Part shown: positions 1 through 7,905 of the stretch, in pieces | Position numbering within the stretch: the stretch's first letter is position 1 | Layout: each line of letters begins with the position of its first letter | Position numbers and translations under genes: made by a program | Notes under the pieces: model-generated | Told to the model about the DNA's origin: nothing | Database searches by the model: none | Seen by the model: the letters and a program-made list of their open reading frames with translations, nothing else | From: an uncultured Clostridia bacterium | Lineage (GTDB): Bacteria > Bacillota > Clostridia > Christensenellales > Borkfalkiaceae | Assembly (NCBI GenBank): GCA_904419945.1 | Contig: CAJFTM010000048.1 | Coordinates: 41,631-105,630, forward strand | Length of the DNA: 64,000 nt | Direction: 5' to 3'

Positions 1-1410
1 ATTCATATCAAATTCCATACTGGCATTTTCGATCCCATCTGCCGCATATGCAAATTCTTTCAACGAGGTATAATGAGTTGTAACGATTCCGCGGCTGCCA
101 CGCCGCAATAATTCAGACAAAATCGCCTTTGCAAGGGCCTGCCCTTCATCCGGATCCGTCCCGCCTCCAAGCTCATCAATCAATACAAGACTCTTTGCGT
201 CCGCATGCGCAAGAATCCCAATAATATTGCTGATATGTGAAGAGAAGGTCGATAAATTTTCTTCGATCGATTGAGCGTCTCCGATATCGCAGAAAATCGA
301 CGAAAATACGGATACCTCAGTCCCTTCGCCCGCCGGCAAAAAGAGGCCGCAGCAAGCCATCATGCAAAACAAACCGCACATTTTTAGAGTAACGGTTTTG
401 CCGCCTGTATTGGGCCCCGAAATCAAAAGGAACCGGTCTTTTTTCCCAAAGGCAAGCGAAACAGGTATAGCCGTCTTGGGATCAAGCAACGGGTGACGCC
501 CCTTGACAATGCAAAGCATACCCGCATTGTTGAGTTTAGGACATACGCATTTATTTTTATAACCATACTCTGCCTTTGCATAGGCAGCATCTATTTCACA
601 AAGTCGTTGAATATCAGCAAGCAAGGACTCCGCCATTGTCCCGACGCGGTGTGAAAGCTGTGCAAGAATGCGCTCAATTTCCTCCTTTTCAGCAACAGCC
701 AACTCCCGCAACTCATTGTTCATGTCTAAAATCTGTTCAGGTTCGATAAAAAAAGTAGCGCCGCTCGCGGAACGGTCGTGCACAAAACCGCGGATCTTTG
801 TTTTATGCTCGGCACGAACAGGTAACACATATCGGTTATCCCTCATTGTTACGATCGCATCCTGCAGGTACTTAGCCCCTTCCCCGCTCAGATATTCGCT
901 CAATTTAGCGCGGATCCGTTCATTGAGAGAGCGTATGGAACGGCGTATATCAAACAGCGCATCACTCGCATAATCACTCACCTCATCTTCACCAATGATC
1001 TTTTCCAAAATATCGCGTTCTAACACTTCATCAAAATAGATTCCCGATGCGATCTCCCGCAAATGAACGGAATACTCTTCTGGCAAGCCCTGTATAGAAC
1101 GATAGGCAACGCGCGCCGAACGCAGGAGCGCTGCTACAGCCAAAAGTTCACCGCAAGAAAGCGCCGCTCCTTTCCGCGCGCGTTCTAACTCATCATCCAA
1201 TAAAGGAAAAACTTCAATATGACCAACCCCATAGCGAAACAGTGCAGTATCAGCTTCAGCCGACAATTGCAGCAATGCTTCAGCCTCCGATAAAGTGACG
1301 CTCGGCCGCAAAGAAACAATTTGCCGCTTTGTCTCATCTAAAGAAGCGTACCCAGCAACACTGGTGAGCACTTTATTTAATTCCAATTTTTTTAAAACAA
1401 TCTCTTCCAT
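1..1410 (-). CDS. mutS2: MutS2 family ATPase, N-terminal 470 codons (truncated by window edge)
   Basis: The reading frame starts at an ATG at 1410 and runs open to base 1, so the C-terminal part, where an Smr nuclease domain is expected, lies outside the window. The start reads MEEIVLKKLELNKVL, typical of MutS2. A Walker A loop GPNTGGKT is encoded around 391-420 and a Walker B/signature region with DELGGGTDP around 150-195. Known role of the family: a MutS homologue without the mismatch-recognition domain, linked to anti-recombination or to rescue of collided ribosomes. The gene lies 34 bp downstream of the U32 gene and is probably co-transcribed with it. I see no strong ribosome binding site at the start. 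Confidence 0.93.
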   Translation of the reverse strand, partial: MEEIVLKKLELNKVLTSVAGYASLDETKRQIVSLRPSVTLSEAEALLQLSAEADTALFRYGVGHIEVFPLLDDELERARKGAALSCGELLAVAALLRSARVAYRSIQGLPEEYSVHLREIASGIYFDEVLERDILEKIIGEDEVSDYASDALFDIRRSIRSLNERIRAKLSEYLSGEGAKYLQDAIVTMRDNRYVLPVRAEHKTKIRGFVHDRSASGATFFIEPEQILDMNNELRELAVAEKEEIERILAQLSHRVGTMAESLLADIQRLCEIDAAYAKAEYGYKNKCVCPKLNNAGMLCIVKGRHPLLDPKTAIPVSLAFGKKDRFLLISGPNTGGKTVTLKMCGLFCMMACCGLFLPAGEGTEVSVFSSIFCDIGDAQSIEENLSTFSSHISNIIGILAHADAKSLVLIDELGGGTDPDEGQALAKAILSELLRRGSRGIVTTHYTSLKEFAYAADGIENASMEFDMN

Positions 1411-1444
1411 GTTATTTCATTCAACAAGATCCGATTTCATCCAA

Positions 1445-3691
1445 TTATCGGATTCCCTTTTTCGAAGCGCCAGCAGTCAATACCCCGGCCTTTCCCAATA
1501 AAATACTCTCTTTTTCTTGATCCGTCGACGCACTAAAATCAAAAAGCCTGTTACTGAGTGAAGTGTCGATCCGCATCGGCATACAATTATATAAAGCAAA
1601 TCGACAGACGGAACGCTCGTTGCGCAATAATGGAAAGGCGCGCTTTCCTTCATCTCTCAAAATATACCGTGTACGTCGGTTGCAAGAAGAACAAGTTTTT
1701 CCAAACGGGCAATGGCCGAGATCCATCACGCGCGTCCTGCCGCCGGCAAATACAAAAGCGGAAGGAAAGCCGATTTCATCGATTTCAAACAATGAGAGTT
1801 CTTTAGAAACGGCGACATTCACAGCCCCGGCATTCAAGGCACCCTCTACATCCACACGATTAAACAAATTCATTCCCGTCCCGGCGAACAACGGCATACC
1901 TTTACACAAATGAAAAGCGAAATTGCCCTCCGCGTAAATGCCGTCAAATAGAGGAAATAATTCTTGATAGAGGACAAGATCCTCTCCCGTACAATAGGCC
2001 GGCACATAAACATATTTATGTCTGGCAAAGTACTTCGCATTTTCTAAAAAAGCGCGAATACTTTTCATATCTTTACAATCGACCGGATCCAAAATTGCAA
2101 AATCAATTTTTATATTCCGATAACACTTCGAGGTGAAATCGCGGTCAATTATCGCTATCTGCCCTTCCGCAGTCCTTTTTCTTGGCAAGACTGGTTTTTG
2201 ATATACCCTCTTTATAAGCTGCGGATGTACATTTGCCAGCTTGTTATAGATATCAGACCAAACCTTTCGCCGAAAAGCATTGAGCTGTGAACGCACAATA
2301 AAACTCGCGCCGTCCGTCTCAATGTGCTCACAACATATTGAAAAGGGTAATCCATCGACCTTCTCAAAACATTCGATCAGATCCTGTGCCGATATTGGGC
2401 GAGTCCGCGAGACCTCAGCAATAAAATCAGTCTGCGCCTCGTAATTACCAAAGGCTCCCTGTACTTGTACGAATAACGGTTCTCCCGCCTTTAAACGAAG
2501 CGAAACCTTTAATGTGATTTTACGGCGCAAAGCTTGCAAATGCTCTGCCACTCCCCTGTCCGCTGTGACGCAGACCGCATCTCCCTCGCGATACTTTTCA
2601 AAATTCGGTAAGTAAAATCCTCCCTTTGCCTTAGGATAGAAATCACGCCAAACCGCTCCGCCGATTTCTTCCTTTCCCTTCCGGATAATCTTAAAACCAT
2701 CCTGGTCATGCACGGTAAAAGTTGAATGCACAAACACATAGCGCCCGCTTTGATCGCGCCGCCCGATTGTTCCGATTGGCTCGCCGATATGTCCTTGAAT
2801 ATCAGAGGCGAGCAAATTTTTGTCCTGTCCGAATAAGTATCCTTGTGTATAATTCCCACGATTATACGTCCGCTTCAGCGCTGACAGGTCTTGCGCCAGA
2901 ATTGCGTTTTCTCCGTCTAGTATATCGCGGTAATAGCGCACGGCAGCCCCCACATAGGATGCGGAACGCATTCGCCCTTCAATCTTGCACGATGATACGC
3001 CCGCCCGCGCTAGCACTTTTATATTCTCACTCACGCATAAATCAGATAGAGAAAGTCTATAGGCCGGCTTTTCGAAATTGGGCCTGTCAATGGTATACCT
3101 TTTGCGACAAGGTTGTTTACAAAATCCCCTATTTCCGCTATTCCCCCCAATCACAGAAGAAAAATAACATTGTCCCGAAAAACAAGTGCATAGCGCTCCC
3201 TGAATGAAGCACTCCGTTTCAATGACTTTTGAAATACGTTCAATATCGGCAAGCAGCGTTTCCCTCGCGAGGATCACGCGCGAAAAACCAAAATCTTTCG
3301 CCAATTTCGCGCCATCTTCGTTACATATTCCGGCTTGCGTAGATAAGTGTAGTTCTATCTCCGGGTAACATTCTTTGAGGCGCTTCCCGAGGAATAGGTC
3401 CTGCACAATCAGAGCATCCGCACCCGAATTCCAAGCCTGTAAAGCCTCCTCCATAAAGAGGTCGACTTCTTTCTCTTTAATCAAAGTGTTGAGTGCAACA
3501 TAGACTTTTGCGCCGAAAACATGCGCCAATCGAACAGAGTCTTCTAGGTTATCCAGTGTAAAATTAACTGCCGATTTGCGCGCAGAAAAATCTTGCAAGC
3601 CAAGATAAATAGCATCTGCACCGGCATATAGCGCCGTTTCAAATGCTTCACGATCACCGGCCGGCGCCAATAATTCTATCGTCTGTTGCAT
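1445..3691 (-). CDS. U32 peptidase family protein with DUF3656 (RlhA-like, probable RNA hydroxylation factor)
   Basis: A protein of 748 residues starting MQQTIELLAPAGD, the N-terminal signature of the U32 family. Around residues 165-195 it has the conserved Cys cluster (CTCFSGQC, then NRGFCKQPCR) thought to hold an iron-sulfur cluster. The extra C-terminal half matches the collagenase-like DUF3656 arrangement of E. coli RlhA (YdcP), which is needed for hydroxylation of 23S rRNA C2501. By inference this is an RNA-modification protein rather than a peptidase. Of two adjacent ATG codons, the second (3691) has better spacing from AGGGAG. Neighbours are a Cys-rich miniprotein upstream and mutS2 downstream. 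Family assignment is firm; the RNA target is inferred. Confidence 0.88.
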   Translation of the reverse strand: MQQTIELLAPAGDREAFETALYAGADAIYLGLQDFSARKSAVNFTLDNLEDSVRLAHVFGAKVYVALNTLIKEKEVDLFMEEALQAWNSGADALIVQDLFLGKRLKECYPEIELHLSTQAGICNEDGAKLAKDFGFSRVILARETLLADIERISKVIETECFIQGALCTCFSGQCYFSSVIGGNSGNRGFCKQPCRKRYTIDRPNFEKPAYRLSLSDLCVSENIKVLARAGVSSCKIEGRMRSASYVGAAVRYYRDILDGENAILAQDLSALKRTYNRGNYTQGYLFGQDKNLLASDIQGHIGEPIGTIGRRDQSGRYVFVHSTFTVHDQDGFKIIRKGKEEIGGAVWRDFYPKAKGGFYLPNFEKYREGDAVCVTADRGVAEHLQALRRKITLKVSLRLKAGEPLFVQVQGAFGNYEAQTDFIAEVSRTRPISAQDLIECFEKVDGLPFSICCEHIETDGASFIVRSQLNAFRRKVWSDIYNKLANVHPQLIKRVYQKPVLPRKRTAEGQIAIIDRDFTSKCYRNIKIDFAILDPVDCKDMKSIRAFLENAKYFARHKYVYVPAYCTGEDLVLYQELFPLFDGIYAEGNFAFHLCKGMPLFAGTGMNLFNRVDVEGALNAGAVNVAVSKELSLFEIDEIGFPSAFVFAGGRTRVMDLGHCPFGKTCSSCNRRTRYILRDEGKRAFPLLRNERSVCRFALYNCMPMRIDTSLSNRLFDFSASTDQEKESILLGKAGVLTAGASKKGIR

Positions 3692-3733
3692 CATAACTCC
3701 CTTTAGCCCTTGTGCTGCTTACCGCCAATGGTT

Positions 3734-3916
3734 TCATCTCTCTTTTTCATCATTGACATCAGAAATGATCTTGTCAATTTTAATCGTTGCAAAATCATGT
3801 ATGTCCAAACATTTGCCGCAATTATCACACACCTTATTCGGATCTAAATCGCACATCTCACACTCGAGACAACCGATGCAATCCCGGTCGTATAAAACAC
3901 ACTTTTGTGTCTCCAT
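3734..3916 (-). CDS. Cys-rich 60-residue protein, putative metal or Fe-S binding
   Basis: A protein of 60 residues with eight cysteines. The central block CIGCLECEMC and the following CDNCGKC give CX2CX2CX2C and CX2CX2C spacings that suggest an iron-sulfur or zinc site. A GGGAGG lies about 14 nt upstream of the ATG, which is rather far. It sits 42 bp upstream of the RlhA-like U32 gene on the same strand, so it is likely in that operon. A role as an iron-sulfur or electron-transfer partner of the U32 protein is my inference. No signal peptide or membrane segment is visible. I do not recognise a named family. Confidence 0.7.
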   Translation of the reverse strand: METQKCVLYDRDCIGCLECEMCDLDPNKVCDNCGKCLDIHDFATIKIDKIISDVNDEKER

Positions 3917-3979
3917 CGTAACTTATTAAACCTCCCTGAAAATTATAGCACTTTCATTCAAAATAATCAATATTTTTAT

Positions 3980-4018
3980 AAACATTTGTTTGCTTTTTAA
4001 GACGTTGTCTGTTATAAT
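3980..4018 (+). promoter_or_regulatory. lexA promoter with LexA box
   Basis: A sigma-A promoter has -35 TTGCTT (3990-3995), a 17-nt spacer and -10 TATAAT (4013-4018). AAACATTTGTTT at 3980-3991 fits the Firmicutes LexA/DinR box GAACNNNNGTTC with one weaker arm, and it overlaps the -35. A near-identical site lies in the uvrB promoter of this window. This points to autorepression of lexA. Confidence 0.82.
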
Positions 4019-4043
4019 AATAGAGAGCAGCAGGAGGTTCAAA

Positions 4044-4634
4044 ATGTCTGAAAACAGCCGCAATAAAATGCAAGCCGTACTCAATTACATCAATACATAC
4101 AATGCCGAAAACGGCTATTCGCCGACCGTACGCGAAATTTGTGCTGAGCTGCACATTAAATCAACGGCCTCCGCCTATTATTATCTTGAAAAATTGACAA
4201 ACGAAGGACTTCTTTCGCGCTCTCCCAATAAGAACAGAGCTGTTAGCTTTAAAAAGAGTTCTTCCATCAATATCCCGCTGATTGGTACGGTTACAGCAGG
4301 CCAACCGATTTTTGCTTATGAAAATTATGAAGACTATTACTCTTTTCCCTCCGGCAGTTTCCAGGGAAGCGAGTTGTTTATGCTGAACGTAAAGGGAACA
4401 AGCATGATCGACGCCGGCATCCTCAACGGAGATAAAATTATCGTACGCCGCCAGCCAACGGCAGAAAACGGTGATATCGTCGTCGCCCTATTGGATGATA
4501 ACGCGACCGTAAAACGCTTTTTCAAAGAAGAAGATCATTATGTATTACATCCGGAAAACCCGACCATGGATGACATTATTGTTGAAGAAGTAACGATCCT
4601 CGGCAAAGTCATCGGGCTCGTTCGCAGCTTTTAA
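4044..4634 (+). CDS. lexA: LexA repressor of the SOS response
   Basis: A protein of 196 residues from the ATG at 4044, which follows AGGAGG by 6 nt. Longer in-frame starts would lie inside the promoter. The N-terminal winged-helix DNA-binding domain (GYSPTVREICAEL) is followed by the cleavage site (VTAGQP, cut expected between Ala and Gly) and a peptidase domain with the catalytic Ser in GTSMIDAGI and Lys in ATVKRF. LexA represses DNA-damage genes and cleaves itself when stimulated by RecA filaments. The lexA and uvrB promoters carry matching boxes, so the regulon includes at least these two transcription units. Confidence 0.96.
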   Translation: MSENSRNKMQAVLNYINTYNAENGYSPTVREICAELHIKSTASAYYYLEKLTNEGLLSRSPNKNRAVSFKKSSSINIPLIGTVTAGQPIFAYENYEDYYSFPSGSFQGSELFMLNVKGTSMIDAGILNGDKIIVRRQPTAENGDIVVALLDDNATVKRFFKEEDHYVLHPENPTMDDIIVEEVTILGKVIGLVRSF

Positions 4635-4652
4635 AACAACTTTATCGTACTC

Positions 4653-4684
4653 AAGCAGCGCAGCATGGCGTTGCTTTTTTATTT
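4653..4684 (+). terminator. lexA terminator
   Basis: An inverted repeat AGCAGCG/CGTTGCT (4654-4660 and 4669-4675) is followed by a long T run. It sits 20 bp after the lexA stop, between the convergent lexA and DUF1893 genes. Confidence 0.75.
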
Positions 4685-5107
4685 TTTCGTTGGATCTGCC
4701 CGCAATTGGTTCACCTTTTCCCGCAATGCCATCAACGCCTCTTGTGCGTCGTCAATTTTTTCGACCGTTTGTTCCATCGGGCATATATCCGTTCCCGCAC
4801 GATTGATAATATGATCGACTTTTACTCCGTACGAGTACGGAATATGAAAGCGGCACAAAACTTCTTCCCCGCCAATACTCAACACATCCGCAAAAATTTC
4901 TGCCGGTTGCAACAAGGCAAATAACAGAGCCGCTGCTTTACCGACAATTTTATCAGCAACGGAATAGCCCCGTAAATTTTGCCTTTCGTCGATCAGTGCT
5001 AAAAGAGGACGAATTCCGCGCTCGTCAGAAAAAATTCGCTTTTCTCCGCAAATACAGACGATGGAATGCCCTTTTAATTCTGTTTTTGCACATTCTATGT
5101 CTCGCAT
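4679..5107 (-). CDS. DUF1893 family protein
   Basis: A protein of about 142 residues, starting at the ATG at 5107; a TTG 12 nt upstream is less likely. It matches the DUF1893 pattern: an N-terminal GHSIVCICGE segment, then ERGIRPLLALID, SVADKIVGKAAALL and a C-terminal INRAGTDICPME. The family is known to adopt a cytidine-deaminase-like fold, but its substrate is unknown. The C-terminal 30 residues are predicted helical. It is convergent with lexA and has no operon partner on its own strand in this window. An AAGGAAGG sits about 13 nt upstream, so the ribosome binding site is only moderate. Confidence 0.82.
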   Translation of the reverse strand: MRDIECAKTELKGHSIVCICGEKRIFSDERGIRPLLALIDERQNLRGYSVADKIVGKAAALLFALLQPAEIFADVLSIGGEEVLCRFHIPYSYGVKVDHIINRAGTDICPMEQTVEKIDDAQEALMALREKVNQLRADPTKK

Positions 5108-5218
5108 ACTACTTAACAAACCTTCCTTAATTGACCATCCTGCTCAAAAGCAATCCAATACTTTGATTCGATCTTTTGTAACGCTCAGCTAAAAATTTGC
5201 AAATCGATTTATTTTTAC

Positions 5219-5247
5219 TTGCCAAAACAACTATTTTATTGTATAAT
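5219..5247 (+). promoter_or_regulatory. Promoter of tRNA-Leu
   Basis: TTGCCA (5219-5224), a spacer of 17 nt and a perfect TATAAT (5242-5247) stand about 20 nt before the mature tRNA 5' end. Confidence 0.8.
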
Positions 5248-5266
5248 ATTAACGTTAATGTAATTT

Positions 5267-5353
5267 GCCGCTGTGGTGAAATTGGCAGACGCGCTGGACT
5301 CAAAATCCAGTGGTAGCGATACCGTGTCGGTTCGAGTCCGACCAGCGGCACCA
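5267..5353 (+). tRNA. tRNA-Leu (anticodon CAA)
   Basis: The acceptor strands GCCGCTG and CAGCGGC pair fully, with discriminator A and an encoded CCA. The anticodon arm CTGGA/TCCAG holds the loop CTCAAAA, with anticodon CAA at 5301-5303, reading UUG. The long variable arm is a class II feature expected for leucine. The T arm carries TTCGAGTC. Confidence 0.97.
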
Positions 5354-5357
5354 CACA

Positions 5358-5388
5358 GAAAGTCACCTTATCGGGTGACTTTCTTTTT
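5358..5388 (+). terminator. tRNA-Leu terminator
   Basis: A 10-bp perfect stem GAAAGTCACC/GGTGACTTTC (5358-5367 and 5374-5383) is followed by TTTTTCT, directly after the CCA end. Confidence 0.9.
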
Positions 5389-5414
5389 CTGAAATTATGC
5401 AGCCCGCAAGCATA

Positions 5415-6227
5415 TTAAGCTTGTTCGATCGCGTTGAATAAACTGTCCAAATAGTCCCCTTCAAATAATTCAATTAAGCCGTTATCCGCACATTTTGTCA
5501 ATGAAGAATCGAAAGGGATCTGCGCAATATTTTTACAGCCGACCTGCTTTGCCAGCTCATCCACACGGCTCGAGCCAAAAACTTCAATTTTTCTGCCGCA
5601 ATCAGGACACCTCACATAACTCATGTTTTCAACGATCCCCAAAATTGGAACATTCATTTTTTGTGCCATATGTGCTGCTTTCAGGACAATCATTGAAACG
5701 AGATCCTGCGGAGTCGTCACAATGATGATTCCGTCTAAGGGGATAGACTGATATATGCTCAACGGAACATCTCCCGTTCCAGGAGGCATATCGACAAACA
5801 TATAATCCACATCATTCCAAATGACATCCGTCCAAAATTGTAAGACAGCCCCCGCAATAACCGGTCCGCGCCAAATAACAGGATCGGTATCTTCTTCCAA
5901 TAAAAGATTCATTGACATAATTTCGATACCCTTTTTGCTGGATACCGGAAAAATGCCTAATTCTGTACCCGTCGCCTTTTCTGCAATGCCAAACATCTTC
6001 GGGATGGACGGACCCGTGATATCCGCGTCCAAAATCGCCGTATTGAAGCCATTACGGCGAGCGAGGACAGCCAGCATTGCCGTCGTCAACGATTTACCGA
6101 CGCCGCCTTTACCGCTGACGATTCCGATCACTTTCTTGATTTTGCTCAATTCATGCGGCGCCTTGCGCATGTCTCGCTGCGAACAATTTTCTCCGCAGCT
6201 GCCGCAATCATGTGTACACTCTGCCAT
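5415..6227 (-). CDS. Mrp/NBP35 (ApbC) family P-loop ATPase, iron-sulfur carrier
   Basis: A protein of 270 residues. The N-terminus holds a Cys cluster (CTHDCGSCGENC). It is followed by the deviant Walker A GKGGVGKS near residue 40, the switch DADITGPS, DMPPGTGD near residue 145 and a C-terminal CPDCG pair that in this family bridges an iron-sulfur cluster in the dimer. Members load or transfer [4Fe-4S] clusters to apoproteins in the cytoplasm. The ATG at 6227 follows GAGGAG. A 4-oxalocrotonate tautomerase-like gene lies 17 bp upstream on the same strand, so the two are likely co-transcribed. Naming as mrp or apbC is a matter of convention. Confidence 0.93.
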   Translation of the reverse strand: MAECTHDCGSCGENCSQRDMRKAPHELSKIKKVIGIVSGKGGVGKSLTTAMLAVLARRNGFNTAILDADITGPSIPKMFGIAEKATGTELGIFPVSSKKGIEIMSMNLLLEEDTDPVIWRGPVIAGAVLQFWTDVIWNDVDYMFVDMPPGTGDVPLSIYQSIPLDGIIIVTTPQDLVSMIVLKAAHMAQKMNVPILGIVENMSYVRCPDCGRKIEVFGSSRVDELAKQVGCKNIAQIPFDSSLTKCADNGLIELFEGDYLDSLFNAIEQA

Positions 6228-6244
6228 AATTAACTCCTCTCTAT

Positions 6245-6484
6245 TTATAACAAGCTTTTCGGATTGTACTCCGCCTTTTTATAAACAACATGAACCGGTT
6301 TTTCGGCGATTTCCCGCTGAAAAACAGTTTGCCATTCAACTGCGCTGTAATCCTCCACCGTGCAAGTCACATAATGATCCGAGCAATGCAATTCCTCCGT
6401 TAAAGCGCGAACCAATGCGGCTGCAAGGCGTTTTTTTTGTTCTTCGCTTCTGCCTTCCAACATTTTTACCGAGATGTGTGGCAT
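6245..6484 (-). CDS. 4-oxalocrotonate tautomerase family protein
   Basis: A protein of 79 residues beginning Met-Pro-His. Removal of Met would expose the catalytic Pro1 of the tautomerase superfamily. The spacing and the following helix (SEEQKKRLAAALVRALTEEL) are typical of small trimeric or dimeric members such as PptA. The substrate cannot be deduced. AAGGAGG lies 7 nt before the ATG. It sits immediately upstream of the Mrp ATPase gene. Confidence 0.82.
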   Translation of the reverse strand: MPHISVKMLEGRSEEQKKRLAAALVRALTEELHCSDHYVTCTVEDYSAVEWQTVFQREIAEKPVHVVYKKAEYNPKSLL

Positions 6485-6630
6485 GATTACGCCTCCTTTT
6501 GCACAAATTACTGCCTCTTATTATAATACAACAACAGGATTTTAGCAACTGTTCTGAGAGATATCTTATCCCATTCCTCCTATATCGCCGTTATATTTCA
6601 CATTTTTCATTAGATTTTAAGTAAAATCAG

Positions 6631-6659
6631 TTGCAAAATTTCGATGTATAGTATACAAT
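6631..6659 (+). promoter_or_regulatory. Promoter of the SRP RNA gene
   Basis: TTGCAA (6631-6636), 17 nt, TACAAT (6654-6659). Transcription would begin about 6666, matching the 5' end of the folded SRP RNA. Confidence 0.72.
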
Positions 6660-6665
6660 AATAGA

Positions 6666-6932
6666 GCTGTGCTAGGTGGGGAGTTAGCGGTGCCCTGTAT
6701 CTGCAATCCGCTATAGCAGAACTGAATGCCTCCCGCGGATTTATGCGTGGAAGGCCGCGCTCCGCAAGGGATGTTGATCGCAAGGTCTTATGCAACGGGC
6801 TGCCGTGAACCGTGTCAGGATAGGGATATAGCAGCACTAAGCGGATTTGTCCGTGTGCCATAAGGAAGCTTTGCAGGAGTTACCTGCGGTTTTAACGCTT
6901 CGGCGCACATTTTCAACGGAGGATGCACAGTT
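6666..6932 (+). ncRNA. ffs: Signal recognition particle RNA, bacterial large type (scRNA)
   Basis: The 5' part carries the Alu-domain signature of Firmicutes SRP RNAs (GTGCTAGGTGGGGAGTTAGC at about 6669). The 5' CTGTGC (6667-6672) pairs with GCACAG (6925-6930), closing the molecule at about 266 nt. The S-domain hairpin at 6813-6838 holds GTCAGG, a 3-bp stem ATA/TAT, the tetraloop GGGA (6823-6826) and AGCAGC. That is the Ffh-binding symmetric-loop architecture, but with GGGA in place of the usual GGAA and with changed, still paired, closing bases. Together with Ffh it targets nascent membrane and secreted proteins. An 83-codon antisense frame inside it is not a gene. Confidence 0.94.
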
Positions 6933-6943
6933 TCTTTGCATAC

Positions 6944-6978
6944 AAGGAGCCCGACATAAGTCGGGCTCCTTTATTTTT
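6944..6978 (+). terminator. SRP RNA terminator
   Basis: A 12-bp perfect stem AAGGAGCCCGAC/GTCGGGCTCCTT with loop ATAA, followed by TATTTTT. Confidence 0.92.
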
Positions 6979-6984
6979 GATCAT

Positions 6985-7010
6985 TTATGTTAGACATAAT
7001 ACTGTTCAAA
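6985..7010 (+). repeat. Dispersed intergenic repeat, copy 1
   Basis: Core ACATAATACT at 6994-7003, inside TATGTTAGACATAATACT. It lies 8 bp from the stop of the short-chain dehydrogenase. Confidence 0.6.
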
Positions 7011-7017
7011 ATTATAA

Positions 7018-7866
7018 TTATTGGCGATAAACTTTCCGATTTAAATAATGCGCTGTCTTTTCAGGCAATACACGCTTCGCTACCGCATAAAACTTATTCC
7101 AACCGCCGCACTGTAACAAAAGCGGCGGATTTTTTTCACAAAACGCTTCCGCAACTGCTTTCGCGACCTCCCCTGCGCTCATACCTCCCTGTTCCATTCG
7201 CGCCAACGCTTCTGCTGCTCGCTTGACTTTGGGAGCATACTCACCAGACTCAATGTCCGAATAAATCTTTCGCTTAAACGTAAATGCTGTTGAAGTTCCC
7301 CCCGGCTGTATCGAACTTACATGGATATGATAGGGTTCCAACTCGATGGAAGCTCCTTTTACGAGCATATCGACCGCCGCTTTCGAACTGCTGTAAAAAC
7401 AGTCGAATGCGATGGGGAAAATACTGGCCATCGAGCTTACTAAAATAATGCGCCCACCCTTCTCTTTTAAAAACGGAACGATAGCTCGAATCGCCCGCAG
7501 CGCTCCAAAATAATTAACTTCGAATAAGTAACGATAGTCTTTTTCCGATGCGTATTCGATCGGCGCTGCCATAGAAAAACCGGCACAATAGATCAATCCG
7601 TAGATTCCTTCCGCACTGAGAGCCGCCTCACGAATTGCTCGTTCCAAAGAATCACCATCGGCAACATCCGCTGTATAATTATGGATTTGACGCAGCGCGC
7701 AAGGAGTGCGCGAAATATTAAATACATTCAAACCGCGCCCTATTAGCCGCAGTGCTGTTTCATATCCAATTCCGGAAGATGCACCGACAATGATTGCTGA
7801 CCGCCCTTCATTCTGCATTTCCACCGCTTCAGTGCGTACCTCTTCCCTTCTTTCAATCGTGTCCAT
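7018..7866 (-). CDS. Short-chain dehydrogenase/reductase
   Basis: A classical SDR of up to 282 residues. It has the cofactor motif GASSGIG near residue 28, NYFG near 120, a catalytic Ser in ILVSSMAS and the YSSSK catalytic pair (Tyr and Lys). The substrate is unknown; the PGG after the active site and the C-terminal extension do not point to FabG. The start is uncertain: ATG 7866 has no ribosome binding site, while an internal ATG at 7818 follows GGTGG closely. Just upstream (7873-7897) is a 10-bp imperfect dyad. The 3' end is flanked by a dispersed repeat. Confidence 0.85.
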   Translation of the reverse strand: MDTIERREEVRTEAVEMQNEGRSAIIVGASSGIGYETALRLIGRGLNVFNISRTPCALRQIHNYTADVADGDSLERAIREAALSAEGIYGLIYCAGFSMAAPIEYASEKDYRYLFEVNYFGALRAIRAIVPFLKEKGGRIILVSSMASIFPIAFDCFYSSSKAAVDMLVKGASIELEPYHIHVSSIQPGGTSTAFTFKRKIYSDIESGEYAPKVKRAAEALARMEQGGMSAGEVAKAVAEAFCEKNPPLLLQCGGWNKFYAVAKRVLPEKTAHYLNRKVYRQ

Positions 7867-7905
7867 ATCTTAGAATATGGGCATGTAAATGCCATATTAT
7901 ACGTT

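Noticed and set aside
3990..4043. Extended lexA start 18 codons upstream
   Set aside because: The extension lies inside the -35/-10 region; ATG 4044 has an AGGAGG site at the right distance.
5127..5366. 79-codon open frame on the minus strand
   Set aside because: It is antisense to tRNA-Leu and its promoter; the VGLEPTRYRYH-like peptide is a typical false translation of a tRNA.
6610..6861. 83-codon open frame on the minus strand
   Set aside because: It runs through the SRP RNA and its promoter; the conserved RNA explains the region.
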